Positions 50,352 through 64,000 of a stretch of DNA of 64,000 bases are shown here, piece by piece. A model generated the notes under the pieces. The model was not told the origin of the DNA. It made no database searches and worked only from the letters and a program-made list of their open reading frames with translations. Positions within the stretch are counted from its first letter, which is position 1, and each line of letters begins with the position of its first letter. This DNA comes from Taeniopygia guttata (Eukaryota > Chordata > Aves > Passeriformes > Estrildidae), in NCBI RefSeq assembly GCF_048771995.1, contig NC_133030.1:39494001-39558000 (forward strand). The letters are read 5' to 3'. Position numbers and translations under genes: made by a program.

Positions 50352-51018
50352 CAAAATCTTTTCTATGTCTTTTCTTTCTCAAAGACATTAACTGATTATT
50401 AATATAGATGAAGAAGAATGCCAGAAAGTGTTTAAAGTATCTTCCCTGCTGGTTTGCAGTTGTTGAGTTTTTGCATTTCTAGTTTTCCCACAACTTCCAA
50501 GGAAAGCAAGAAATAAGTATGTGATGTGAACAAAAATCAAAACAAGAAGATATTTGAAGATAGACAGTATAAGGGATCAGACTTGTCACTTTTCCTGTTC
50601 TATTAGTTAATGAATGAGCAGTCGTTTATTACCTGGGTTTTATAATTAAAGTCGCCGCTGTGCAATTGTTAGTACAGGCAAATTTAATTTCTGAGAAATC
50701 TCTAGCTGGCAAGAAAAATTACAGTTGACTTTCAGCAGTTACTGAAATGCCAGTTAGATAGCACAGCTGTCTGTCTTGGGTTGTTGTCGACTTTTCTCTT
50801 TACATGTGTTTTGTGTGTGTATAGTTTGGGGATTTTTTTATTTAAGTTGTTGAATCAGAGGAAAAAAAACTTATAAACAGAATAAAATCATAATTCTGGT
50901 TCTTCTTACCTGTTTCGGATCAATAAGAATACAAAATCGTTTCTATGTCTTTTCTTTCTCAAAGACATTACCTGATTATTAATATAGACAAAGAAGAATG
51001 CCAGAAAGTGTTTGAAGT
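50352..51018. repeat. 87-bp direct duplication, copies 580 bp apart
   Basis: Copy one spans 50352-50438 and copy two 50932-51018. Both run from CAAAATC through TCTCAAAGACATTA, CTGATTATTAATATAGA and AAGAAGAATGCCAGAAAGTG. I count five mismatches in 87 positions and no indel (about 94% identity). The copies are in the same orientation, and the intervening 493 bp is not duplicated. The unit does not match any repeat family I recognise. Confidence 0.92.
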
Positions 51019-54000
51019 CTTCAACATGGGGGAGTATGATTTTGCTTTATCTTATTTCATCTCCTTGCCTTTTTATTTAGGAAGTCCTTAACTAGGAGTG
51101 GAAAAATTTTAAGCAACTTAGTGAGCATACGTTTTAAAACTCATGCTTTATCTCTCAAGAATTATGGTCCTCCATTTTTGCTTTAGATTAATATATGATA
51201 CAAGTTAAACAAATAAACAGAAACCAAGATTTTTTTTTTTAAAGTTCCTGAGTAAGAAGTTAAAATGTTTCTAGACTACTTAAGATAATTAAAGTGTTGT
51301 GTTTCTGCCTTTTATTCCTATCCTACAAGTATAGGTCCTTCATACTAAAATATAGACTTTTTTGCATCAGAAAGATAATAAATCTCATAAAATACAAGGC
51401 ATAATCATTATATTAAAAATAGAATTTGTATTTTTACATAAAGATCACAATAAAATATTTTGGATTTTGGTTTCTGTCATACAAAATTAATACAGATGTA
51501 AGCTTTTTCTATATTGTAAGTTTGATAATTAGGAACAGATGTTCAAGCACTTGGACATCTTACCCTATATGTAATTGCTAGAATTGTCCTCCTAATCATA
51601 GCATGCAAAATTGATCACTTACCATAACTAATTAAAGCAATTTTACCTCCAAATGCAGAACCATGAAAATGCTGTTCCCTAAATTCTCTTCTGAATAGCT
51701 TGCTAATAAAACTTACACAAAAGATTTGTTTCCCTCTCTTAAATTAATTTTTCTAATAAAACTCATCTATTTTGTAAGACATTTACCAGATGTTATTCTG
51801 AGCAGTAGTGCCTAAGTTTTACTTTGGTTGCATAAAATGTAAAATACATGTTCATGTAAAGTTTTAAAATTGATAATTTAGGCATATAAATAGTTGTAGT
51901 GCCAGCCTCATAAAAAACCTGCAGATAGTTTGTCCTGTACACAGTTCTAAACACTCTCATGGCAGGGCAGAGGGTTTAATTTATTTAAAATATGACTTTT
52001 TTTTTGTAAACAGAATTTAATCAAAATCTTGACAGTCATGCATTTCTGTGGGTGGCTACCACTTGTTCACACATTTAATTTTCTGATAAGCAATTTCTTT
52101 TCTTATTGCAATTTTTTTCTGATAGCAAGCACTGATACAAGCTACCCAGCTACATAAGAGCATCAAAAATCAATGCTATTAGGTGATCTTCATAAGTCAA
52201 GTGTTAACAGCAGAAGTCACAGTAGTTATTGATCCCACTTGCACAGCTTTCAGCTCACATTAGCCAAATGCAATGCTATTCCTCTTAAACCTGAAAGTCC
52301 TTGTCCTGCTGTTTAGAACAGTGTGCGCAAGGCTTTTCCATCTCTGACATCAGGCTCCAAATCTCTGCTGGTCAGATGACATCACTTTTCACTAATTACT
52401 AGCAACTCAGCAAAAAAAAAAAACCCAATACTTGTAATTAAAACCTGCCTTTTCAAACATATTTTGCTGTTTCCAGCTAGCCAGTCGTGTCTTTACCCAG
52501 CAAAACTTTCTAAAGGCAATGCAGAAAAGAAAATTCAAGCCTTCATGTAGTGCATTAAAAAAAAGAAGACTCTTAAATGAATTATAAGTATTGTGGGAAA
52601 ATACTGTTCATATCTGTTTTCATAAGTGTTGAAATTATATTTGTGTCCCATGGGAAAACCTAAATGGAATTTGTGTTACAGGCACAAGATGGTGAATTAA
52701 CTGATAGATCAGGGGATTTAATGGAGAAAGGCCTCGTGTAATGACTTTCTTGCCTAATTAAAGCAGAAGGAGAGAAAAATACCATAACCAAAAGAGTTGA
52801 CCAATTATTTAATTCATATATATTTAAAGCATTGATTTTGTAGACAAGGCAATGTTCCTACAACTCAAAGTAAGGATCCAGTTACTCCTATTTTATTGTC
52901 AGAATGGATTAATTGATTTTAATTCATGTTTTTCATTCTTCCACAGAGAAGGAGTTTATGTTAATTTTTTTTTTCACTGTCTGTTTGACTATTAGCATGT
53001 CAAGATGCTAGCATGTTCAAATAGAACCCTTGGATATTACAACCATAATCTCTCCTTTGAAGAGGGACATTTTTGTCACCAACATTTTATTTTCATGATG
53101 GATCTTTTGAGCTGCCTATCCTGAACAGACACTGCAGTAATTAGACCCAGTTCAAAATGCCATTCTTATTTAATAAACAGTTCAATCTCACTTTGCAGTT
53201 TCTTCATTGCCTTTTTGGGGATTTCCAACTCAGAGGATAAGTAGCTACTTACTGCCAAAAACCTACTGGGGGTACAAAAGCAGCCTCAAGGACGTCAACC
53301 CTGGACACCACAGAGCAACAGCACCTTTGGGAATGTGGGTGCTCAAACCAGAGAGGAGCAGCTAGTATCTTCAGTGGAGATTTACCTAGACTAAGATAAT
53401 TTGAGCAGATACAGGTAACTGCCTTATCCAGAGACTGCAGCAGCCAGGCAGATCCTCAAAGCTTTATGTCTGTGTTAAATGAGCCCCTACCTAATTCATT
53501 CCTCAGCAATTTTCTGAGAAAAATATATATTTTTTTCTGGATCTGTGGAAGAAATATAGAGACTACCCATGACTAAACCTGTCTTCCCATTGTGTGGTTG
53601 TGAATAGAAATTTCATCTGGCTCTGCTGTGCTTCTTCTCTGCACTGTTGTGCTCTGAATGATCAGATAGTGTGATCTAAAGAAAAAAATCCCATCTTTAA
53701 AATTGTTCTTTTTCTCCCTTCCTGAAGGAAGAAAGAGGTGTTTATCTTATGCAAAGAAAGATTTGTGGCAAATGACTGCACCCTTTCTTAATTAGGAATT
53801 ACTGATGATGCCCTCTGGCTTGGGGTTGAGGAATCACCTGAAGAGATCTGTGCCATGTTTCCTTGTAAATTTAGAGGTTGATTACACTCTTTGCTTAGGC
53901 TTGATCTAGACATGAGTCTATCTTGTGGTCCCAGGAGAGTATTCTTAAGGTCATGTTATATCCCAGAAGCTACTCTGCCTTTATAAGTAAGAGAAAACTG

Positions 54001-57000
54001 CCTGATGAAAAGTCCACTGAAATCTTGCATGTGACCTCAGTCAAGTCTGGGGGGAAAAAGAGATTTCTTGTAGCAGATTTATTGCTTTTATAGAGGCCAG
54101 ATCAATAGGCTATAGTGTATTGATCCTAGAGTGGATTGATTCATGTTCATCTTTTTTCTTGACATTTTTATTATAAACATCTGTCTTTTCCATGAATTAC
54201 AGAATAGATAAATCAATATTTCTAAGATAGTCTTTAAAGTAAGCTGCTGTTTCATCAACAAGCTGAGTGTATGTATATTATTAAATGTGTGACCAGGAGT
54301 AGATACAGCATCAATGATAAGGATACGTTGATTTTATAGAGAAAACTGGATCATCCTGTTAATCTGTCTAGTATCAGCAACACTTCTTAGTGCAAATGAA
54401 CTATGCACTGAGAAGCAAAGAACATAGATAAGATCTGAGTCTCAGCATGCATGTATATTTAGATGTATAATAGCTAAACTGTATACTGTTTTATGCTCTG
54501 GGGTACACAGTGATTTTCAAAAGGCCTTAAAGGTCAGGGAAAATAAGTTTGCTCTGCAGAGTCATGGCTGAGCAAGTAATGCAATCACGACAGGATTGTT
54601 CATCTGAGCATGGAAATTATGCCATGAGAATTTGCTTTCCTCTACTAGAAATGTATATGCATCCCACCCATACCCATCTGGCACTGACACATCCTGCTGA
54701 CACTTTGGCACAGTCTCTTCTAGTAGTGCAAACCTCTCCCAGTGCAGTGGAATCAGAGCAGTGGAAATGGTGACTTACACCAATAAAGCCATCTCAGGGC
54801 AGGCCACATCCCACAGTCAAGTGTCTGGTGAATGTTTTGAATGCTGCTATCCATAATTCAAAGACAAAGTGATATTAAAAGACTTTTTATACTATGAGAT
54901 GCTACGTTTCCACTTCTATTCCCTGTCAATGAACATGAGCTACATGGTCAATAAGGTGCAGAGAGGAAGTAATGGATTGTCTTGGACAGAGGGCAAAGTA
55001 CAATAAATTGAAAGCCCAGCACTGGTCCATGTCCAACCCTAACACAGAGACAGAGCCCAGAATCTCACTCTGATGCCTTAACCTTTATTAGTCCACAATA
55101 AACAAGCTCAGCTAAATATTTGGTACTCATGCTTTCTGTCAAATTCCTGAAGAATAACCTTAAATTCAAAGTAATACTTACTGCACAGAAATTTTGAGCA
55201 AGCATGTCTGACCCAGCCTTCCCAGATGATGAAAACATGTATGAGTGAAAATGTGGGAATCCTATATTTCTTCCAGCTCATTTACATACTTTCAAATTAT
55301 CTTCCATTTCCTCTCTGGCAAGATTTTTTTTCTGGTTCTCTACTATCCAAAACAAACAAACAAATCACCACCAAAACACCAAAATTTTTTCCAAAAATAG
55401 ATCATAAGTTTCCTTGAATTCACTAAAATCTCTTTTATAACAGTTCAGTAATTTCCAATAAGTGGTCTCCTCTACCTCACATAACACCCAAAGGCAGCTA
55501 ATTATTGCCAAAAGCTGCATGCAAGAGTAAAAGGCACTGCTCGGGGAGGTAGCATTTTCCCCTCAGTGATACAGTACACAGTAATTTGTTGATCTTTTTA
55601 AAGCACGTGATTCAATCCATTAATGAAAAATATTTAAATCCTATGAAGTGTATTATGTAGTATTTTCATGACACAACTAATTTTCTGTAATGCCATCATA
55701 TAGAAAAGTAGAGGAATAAATTATATGATAGATGCATGCAAACCACATTTATTGATTATGTTACATATGGTATGAAATGTGATGCACACATATAAGTAAA
55801 TAAGGGAGAAGACATCTAAGATTGCTTACAGAAATTCAATTACATTATTTCCAAGATAACATACACGGTTTTTAAGTAGAACAAGATTTTTTTTTCTGCT
55901 AAACTTGTCTTGTGTGTGCATCACCTACTCTGTCTTTTGTTCACAAACTTGAGTAGTGGGTTGTGCCATTCATGTTTCAGGTCATGCCCTGTCTTAACAC
56001 GTGATAGAAGTACTGCAAAGGCAGAATTTATTCAGGGCATGGGAAGTAGTGGCATCATCTACCGGACAATGTCACAGTGCTCTAAGAAGCTTCTCACCAC
56101 TGATCCCCCAGTGCAGATGGAAGGTGATGAGCCACTACTGGAGAGGAAGAGGGGAGGGAGCTACAGAAGCCCCTAACAGCTCACTGGAGGTAGCCAGACT
56201 CAGTCCTGTAGTCTATAACTATGGAAATCTGTGAGCACTCATATGTAGAAAGGCAGTATTTCACAAGATGCTTAACATTTTGCCAGCACTGAACAAGGAG
56301 GAAACTGAATGTGGCAAGAAAGGAAAACATTCCTCATATTATTCCACCAGCTCTTCAGAAGGCTGTAAAATATATTGGTGTAATATTTTCCCAGCTTGTG
56401 TCTTGCCACTTAGAGATTTCTCTTGAAAGATATTCCCTCAAGGATTCTGTCTGGAATAGTTTAATATCCATCACTAAATACTTCTTCTGCTTACCCTTCC
56501 CTATCCCTTTAGATCTGTATTCCCAGGAGTTTTACAATATGCTGATCTTGCACAGTAAAGAAAAAAACCTCAAACCCAAGGCCTTAAATGGAGTGTTTGC
56601 TTCAAGGCTCTAATAAAGGTTTAAATATATGTTTTAAAGTGGGCAAATAAAACAGCTAGGAACAATTATCTGTTCTTTGTTTTTTCAGTTCACCCATGAC
56701 CTCAAGAAGCAAATTTCTGCAATCTCCTACTACCCCTCTGAAAAATTTCTGGTCAAGGTTGGAACCATAAGAGAGGGGGGGAAAAAGAGTGGTGAGCATA
56801 TATTTTGTAATCTTAAATCAAGAGGCCAGCAAGACACCAACAGAAATGGTAAATCCTGTGGTATCTAGAGCTTCACAGGGAGTGGTAAGTAACTGGATTT
56901 CTTCTCCAATCTAGTATGGCCATCCAGCGGAATGGGAAAAAATGCCAAGGACATGCAGCTGTATGCAATCTGGACAAGGAGACACAAGACAGAACTACTG

Positions 57001-59629
57001 CAAATTACAATATTGCCAGGAATATGCTGGCAATGGCAGGAAATATAAGCCCAGATCTATAAGAGCCAGACATACAAATCATTGCTACCAGCAAATACAT
57101 GCATTGCACTCCACCAAGCCACCTCCTCCTTCTTCTGTGGAACTCTCAATTGACTTCATCATCTTACAAAAATGCCTTGTTAATAAAGTTCATGTGTTTT
57201 GTAAATCAATGCCCTTTTATTGTAAGTGATAACCATAACAATAGATAGGAAATGAACAATAGAGAGACTAGAGATAAGCACCAGGGTGCAGCCTTACAAT
57301 CACTTTTATATCATGATCACCTGCTCTCAACTTAGTGCTGCATTCCCCATCACCACCCAAAATGGCAGTCCACCCACATGCCAAAAGTGATCTTCACAAA
57401 TTTTATGTACCAAAAACTAAGCAGGGGAAGGAGTCCTGTGTATTTTCCTTGTTGAATTTAAGGCATATTATAAGCCATATCCACTTGCCTGTTGACTTCT
57501 TGCAGAACTTCTTCCACACCCTCTGTGATCACCTGCCACTTGTCTTCAATAGCAGGAAGAGAGCACTGAATTTCATCAGACTGGAAAAGAAGAGAGACAA
57601 GCAGGGACACCTATTATCTTGATTAGTATCATGAATACCAACCAGGCAATTAGGGAGGGAGAAGTCCTTACTAACAGCTTTGCCAAATGCTTCCTGAATT
57701 GCCTAATGCTCTTCTCCACCCCAAGCTGATAGTACCCAGGCACTCCCAGTAACCTGCTAACATGGGGGTTACTAGCTCCTGGTTATCTCCCTGGGAGGTG
57801 GGTGAGGATGTCTAAAAATAGCACCCACAATCATTTAGGAACTTGGAATAAGTGCTTGTGGGAACTCTAGTCTTCCTGTATGTTTTCTTGCTGAAAATCC
57901 ACAACTCCAAGAACATGATGCACCCAGGTTTTTTTGTTTAATTGCTGGCCAATATAATAACTAGATTCACCAAATTGAAGATCTGCCTTGAAAGCACAGC
58001 ACTCACAAGCAGCTACGCTTTATTCCTCTCAGGCTCTGATGTTCTCCACCCTTGAGCATAAACACTTCTAGAGTCCTTCCATTACAGCAGCATATATGCT
58101 GACCTAACAATAGGAAAGAACTTAACTATTCAGTCCTCATCCATGCAGGTGATGATGAACTCAGAAATGAGACAGTCAAATAAATTAATGGGCTAAACAA
58201 AGCAAAAGTCAGTGTTGGAACCTCAGCTCGCACCATTATCAGGAGAGCTGGTAGAGAGCTCAAGACCATCCCTGCTCCAAGAGGACTGGCTGCAGGGTGC
58301 AGGGTCCCTTTGTGATTCTGGGGAGTCCAGGCAAGGCTGGCTGGGCACCCACCAGAATTGCTTGCATATATTTTTGAAAATGACATTCCATTACAATTTT
58401 TTACTTGTATCAAATATGTTTTTTTTCTCTGTGGTCTGTGGAGCTAGACTTTCCTCTGAGTTTTATCAGTAGAGACTGAAGCTGGATTAGTCCAATGAAC
58501 CTGTGATATGTTGTCCTTCTGCTAATCAAAAATTCATCTTTTTGATATGGTGCCATTTATATCTGGGAACATAATGAAAGGAAGCCTATGTGAATTGTCC
58601 AGTTAGTTTGTGCCAAAACTCTTTCCAGGGTAAAAGCACTAACATCTTGAAATGAATGAACATATTTAATATAAAACACTATATCCTGTCCCTGTTCTAA
58701 TACTAAAAGGGTTAAGCCTTCTATTCTGTTAAATTAACAAAAGCACTGTTACTATTTCCTCCTTGCTTGCCAGCGTGGTTTCCTCTGCAATAACATCTGT
58801 GACACCACAGAATTTTTTCAAGACCGAATTAGTGATGCTAGAAGAAAATGTTAGTTCACCAGATAGTTTGAGGAATAATATAATTTTTTATGTATATATA
58901 TGTTTGTTTAGCATCTTGAATCTTCCTCATGTCTCCATGAATCTTGTGTGGTAGAAACTCTGAAATGCAAATCTAGGAAATTTCTGATCACTAAGTTTAG
59001 GGCTAAAGAGCCAACATAAGAGTTTCATTAAGATTCATTGTTTAGATGTGAGGTTAAATTAAGAGATCAGATCAAGTTACTTTTCTAGAAAACCAGTCTA
59101 AATAGAGTTAGGGTATGCAAGTTCCATTTTTACTGCCTGGCATTGGGCTGTGGAGGGAGGAACCTGGAAAATGCAGGAGAGAGCACTATTTAGGAGAGCA
59201 CTAATTTATTTAGGAGAGCACTAGTTTGGCTAGGTAAGAAAAAGACTGTCAGTTTTTTATTTCTAATTCTCTAATCATTAAAATATTTTCTGTTACCAGA
59301 AGGAGAAGGGTTAAAAAAGATTACTGGCTTTAAAGAAAATGCATTGGTTGAATTCTTCAGAGAAACAGAGCTGAAAAGTGAATTTAATTCCTACATCTTC
59401 AAAGGATTCAGCTTATACAAACTGACTTATATAAATTAAAATGTTCAAAGGATCTAGTTCACTGTAGTTCCTGAAAATCAAATGTATCCCACTGTAATTT
59501 TATAAATTGTTATATCTAGAACTTTCTTTTCAACCTGTGTTAATGTCTCTCTTGTTCAACCCTTTTTATCTCCTGACATATTTTCAATGGATAAGAAATT
59601 GACTTTTAGCCATATTCTAACACTACTGA

Positions 59630-59690
59630 AGTGATCTTAAAGGTCTCTTCTAACCAAATTAATTGGATGATTCTTTGGTTCTATGACTGC
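59630..59690 (+). mobile_element. CR1 LINE terminal tail fragment
   Basis: This short stretch reads as a CR1 3' terminus: GTGATCTTAAAGGTCTCTTC, TAACCAAATT and then ATGATTCTTTGGTTCTATGAC with the octamer-like end repeats. Only the last 60 bp or so remain. Confidence 0.7.
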
Positions 59691-62600
59691 TGAGTTTGGC
59701 CAGAAATCTGTGCCTTTAGAATACAAGGGCAGAAATCTGCTGTTAATGGCTGTAGCTATGTCTATAAAGACTGTGAAGTAAAACCAGAGTTGTGCAATCC
59801 TAGACTTAAAATAAAAATAAATTTATTACTGTTACTGGAAATAACAGCCCACCACTGGGAAACGGAATTTTAAAATAATTGATTTTAGCTGTATTTACTT
59901 AACCAGAGCAATAGACAGGTAAATCAATAATAAATTTTAAAAAGATTACTCAAATACATTCTTCTATGACCTGTACCAGATTCCAATAATGAGAACAGTT
60001 TAACAACAAATATAGTGTCATGAGTAAAAGATATAAACCCACATCTCCATCTGCTTTCTTTTACCCAACCTATGTAATCTCAAATATGATGTTGTGAAAA
60101 TAATCTGGGAGTTATAGAAAGTGGTTCCTATAACACAGCAGTACCAATTACTCCACACCTTTTCCAGACCAGCTAGCGTTTTAGATCTCTTCTTTTGGGT
60201 AACCTGAGAAGGTTCATAAACTTACAGTATAAAATACTCTTTTCTGATCTTTTATGCAAGACCTTATGATGCCTTATATTTACCTAGCATAACCTTTGAA
60301 TATGATTCAGTAGTAGATCCTAAGTTTTCCACAAGCAATTTTCAAAGCCCTGTGTTTATAAAGCTGATGTCATGTTTATAAAATTGTGCAGCATGGATTT
60401 AATATTATACGTAGAACTTATAAATGAGTGTATATGAGAAAAACAAGTTTTCCTACCTATGCTATTTAATTTGTGCTGAGAATATTTAGAATCAAGTAAG
60501 GAAAAGCAGAAGAAAATAATGTAGGTTTTCCAATGCCATACCCCTGACTTACCATTCCTTTCTCTAAGCAGATTTAGGCAGACATAGTGCAGATTGTGAG
60601 CCCCTACTGACAGTAAGCAGACGTATAAAATGGCAGTGACACTGGCAACTTAAGCATTTCCAAAGAGATTGCCTATGGTTTAAGGCAGGATACTTTAAAC
60701 AGTCAAGGAAATATCTATGCAACTTCATTTTGTTAGAGATACTGTAATTTTCTACTAGCAAGATGTACTACATTTTGCTATTTTATGGACACTGGTGCTA
60801 TTCCATCGTTCTGTAGAAAAAAATCATCTACAGAATTGCCCAATTTTTTTTGTGGTAAGCACAAAATAAGCTTTCCACATAAATTAAACTAGATTGAGAT
60901 TGTATATTTTAAAAACCCAAAACATCCCCTTCTGATCCCAATCTGAAAACAGCAGCATGCTGCATCCACTATTATCACTTTTTTTACATTTAAAATATTG
61001 TATATATAGGAAAGGTAGCTGACAATATTAAATCAGTTATGTTATATACTGAAATGGTAAGTCAGAATTACATAAAGAAAGAGAAACAAACCAAAAAAAA
61101 ACCCTATAAACTGCATTTTAATATTACAGTAAAAGATTAGGCTTACGATGACAACGACCAAGCAAAATATGAATACTAGCAACTTTTTAGTAAATCTGCA
61201 CTATGGCATAACATGAAAATTGCTTTGTAATGACAAAATTTCTCTCATCCCAAGGTGAATTTGATGCTGGAAGACATTTCTATGAAGAATATTGTTTTAT
61301 TGAAAAAAATGATCTAATCATAATGACTCTTTAATTATCACCTGAGACTTATGACAGAATACATCTGCACCCAGAGTTGCTAATAGCACCCAGCTGATGT
61401 AGGTCTTTGTTCCTTGCACACAGCTCAAGTCACATGAGGATAGCATTGACCTTATTTCAAGGAAGAATTATTCATGTCATTTATTTTAGTTATAGAGGTT
61501 GTTCACCCAGTCACGCCTGAATGAAATGGAAAGCATGGGTTTACAAAGTCAGCGCCAGACACACTGGGTCGACAAAGTACTTCATTTAATATGTAAAATT
61601 AGTTCCAGAGCTATGAAAGGCAGAGAAAGAGACAGATCCAGCATGCTCACTGAACTCTTTGATATGAACTAGACTATCATTTAGGACCTCAAGCAGTCAC
61701 CTGTCAACTTCTATAGCCTCTCCCCTGCAGACTTTTTCTCTCTATCCTTAATACAGTCTATATACCTAGCCACACTGTTCCATTAGTCATTTGTTTTCTT
61801 TCCACTTCCACTATCATCTCTGCACTACCATCTTTCACACAACAGACCCTCCAAAAACCTGGCATTCTTGAAGATGCCTTTAGAGAATTGCTCTCTGAAA
61901 ACTAGACTTATTCCCAACCCACAGTCACCAATTCTTCTCTTTTCTTTAAAATCCAGGGAAAGAAAACAGAAACTCTGACATGCCAAGATGACAAAGGGAA
62001 GCTGACAACTAAATTCAAGACATCTACAGTCTTCACAACAGGATACAAGTCATGTCTTCCAAGTCCCCTTTCCTTCTTCCTTAAGTCCACCTTTACTGCT
62101 AATTGAAATTTAGCCAGAGTAACTACTTGTAAAACAAAAGGCTAAAATTACAAGGAGTCCAAACCTTTTTGGTCCTACACATGAGATGAATGCTGTCTCT
62201 TCCTAGCAAGTAATGCTCCTTACACTTTGGACACAGACCTTGGGATAATTCAGACTACCCCTAAATCCCTGCTCAAATCTGGCCCCAAGAGAAGAAATTG
62301 TATCAACTTACTTTCATTTTGAGTAAAGAGTATCCATTCAGTAGGATAAATACTGTTCAACCACTACACCTTGGATTCTCGTTCAGAGTAGACAAATATT
62401 CCTATATACAGAAGTTTTAATGGATTTTCCATGCAGGTACTAGTCCAGTCAAGCCTTGTTCAGCATTAGAGGTATGCCTTATATTCATAAGACATCTTAT
62501 TCTGCAGATATATGTTCTGTGTTGTCCATTTTTGGTAAGACATGCTATGGGACATAGCACTCGGTGCCAGTTATCTTAATATTTATTAAGTGACTCATAA

Positions 62601-63120
62601 AGGTCAGCAAATGACAAGAATTGCTTGTTCTGTCATACACCATTACTTGAATGGGCATTACAGCAAGCAGTGCTTCTAGTCACATTTTAGTCCAATGTGA
62701 CTGCTGTTTTCCACAATTATACAGTAACAGGTAATAACTACCTCATGACAAGCTGACTTTGTGGAACTTGAGAGCCCAAGCAGTGAGGGGATTAGTAGTG
62801 CTGCTTTAATATGTCATTTTGATATTGGTATAGAAAGTAGCTAAACTAACAAGACGGCAGTTTTTCACTTGAGTATCTTTCTGTTTCATCTCTTTCATAT
62901 AAGTGCATCCATTTCTGTGTTTATTCCATCATCTCACTAATACAGGAAATAATTGTGAGACTTTCTTTCAAACAGCTCTGCATCATTAACTCTATTTTAT
63001 CTTTGCTGTAGTTATGCTAACAAAAACAAGTATATGAGCTATGAATGGTCTTGTCACAGCCATTATCTTTCTCTTGATGGCTTTTTGAGTTCAGCATGAG
63101 CTATTTACACGTAGCTTTTG

Positions 63121-63240
63121 GAATCACAGAAACAAGGGCAGGGAAGGACCTCAGGAGGTCACCCATTGCCTCTCCCTGCTGCAGGGCAGAGCCAAAGATC
63201 TAAACCTCAGCTAAAGAGATCTGAGCTCTCCCTAGCTGTT
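63121..63240 (-). mobile_element. Probable old CR1 3' end
   Basis: On the plus strand AATCACAGAA, GGAAGGACCTCAGGAGGTCA and CTCCCTGCTGCAGGGCAGAG resemble the reverse complement of an old CR1 3' end (AATCATAGAA...GGGACC...AGGAGGTCATCTAGTCCAGCCC). It is diverged and the right edge is unclear. Confidence 0.5.
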
Positions 63241-64000
63241 ACTGGCCCCTGTCCACTCAATAGCTGCTGGTGGCTGTTTACCTCAGCTTCAAGATCTGAT
63301 CCCTTTATAGCTGCTTTAACCTGAATGGATTATGTGATCTGTACTGTGCATTGCATATACAGCTCTTTTCATTCTGTGCTCTTACAGCTTGCTTTCACAA
63401 TGCTCTGGGTCCTCTGCAGCTCTGGAAATCTACACATTGAGGGGAAAGAAGGGCATTTCCACTGTCCCTATAACCACCCTATGATCTACAAATAGTTTCA
63501 TCACTCTCCATGTCCTCACATAAATCCTCTGCTTGCACAAGCCTGAGCAGTTATAAATAACGAGACGTGATATCATTTCTTTAAAAAGGCACAAATTTTT
63601 CCAAGAAACCAATTGCCCAGCAGAAAATGAAGGGAAAAGGACAAAACTGACAATGATGCAACTGGTAAGCAAAATGAGTGAGACTCAGTTTCCTGCTTTC
63701 TTTCATTTGCAAACTGCTCAGACATGAGTGTCATTTTGAGAGCTGACAGGTAACACATGACATTCCACAGCTGATTGAAGAAGACATTTTTTGGAAAGAG
63801 AAATTAAATGTTGTGAATTAACTTCACAGATTGAAAGCCAGCAAAGTACAGGAGGTCTACTGAAGAATAGACGTTTCCTTATTAAATTCGTCTGCTAACA
63901 AGAATATAACATATAAAATGTACAAGAACAAACTAAATTCTTCATTACTCAGGGCAGAGTAATTAACCTTATTCAGATTATTTCTAGGAATCATAATTTT

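Larger units (their letters stand above)
49071..64000. other. AT-rich gene desert upstream of EGLN3
   Basis: Fifteen kilobases of AT-rich DNA without a recognisable exon or RNA gene. It holds the 87-bp duplication, two CR1 tails and several stretches whose base composition suggests conserved noncoding elements (for example about 50590-50780, 52640-52880 and 61490-61610). In human the DNA upstream of EGLN3 is also a long gene-poor interval. Confidence 0.7.

Overview
The window is nuclear DNA from a bird, most likely a songbird. It contains many CR1 LINE fragments, one tRNA-Ile-derived SINE with a CR1 tail of the kind known from zebra finch, and an old solo LTR of a passerine endogenous retrovirus type. 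There is no operon-like packing. I can support one protein-coding gene: a complete EGLN3 (PHD3, HIF prolyl hydroxylase 3) on the minus strand. Its five coding exons lie between 43973 (ATG) and 19777 (stop). They join in phase, with GT-AG introns, into a 241-residue protein whose catalytic residues fall at the same positions as in human PHD3.

Layout: 1-16.2 kb is intergenic sequence downstream of EGLN3, with CR1 fragments, the SINE, a solo LTR, a microsatellite and small local duplications. About 16.2-19.8 kb holds the probable 3' UTR and alternative polyadenylation signals. 19.8-44.0 kb is the gene body, dominated by a 19.8-kb intron 1. That intron contains two CR1 insertions, a GC-richer block with five HIF-type RCGTG cores about 13 kb inside the gene, a GATA-rich block and a TAATTA-rich block. 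About 42.9-45.6 kb is a CpG island spanning exon 1, the 5' UTR and the promoter. 46-64 kb is AT-rich, gene-free upstream sequence with a few CR1 tails, a near-identical 87-bp direct duplication and several stretches that look like conserved noncoding elements.

Functionally this is a single locus. EGLN3 is an oxygen-dependent hydroxylase that is itself induced by HIF, and the intronic RCGTG cluster sits about where the human gene has its hypoxia-responsive enhancer. In human the neighbours are NPAS3 and SPTSSA across gene-poor DNA. Neither is visible here, and the empty flanks fit that arrangement. I found no new multi-gene system. The leads worth following are regulatory (intron 1 and the upstream desert) and structural (the 87-bp duplication and a three-arm alternative hairpin).
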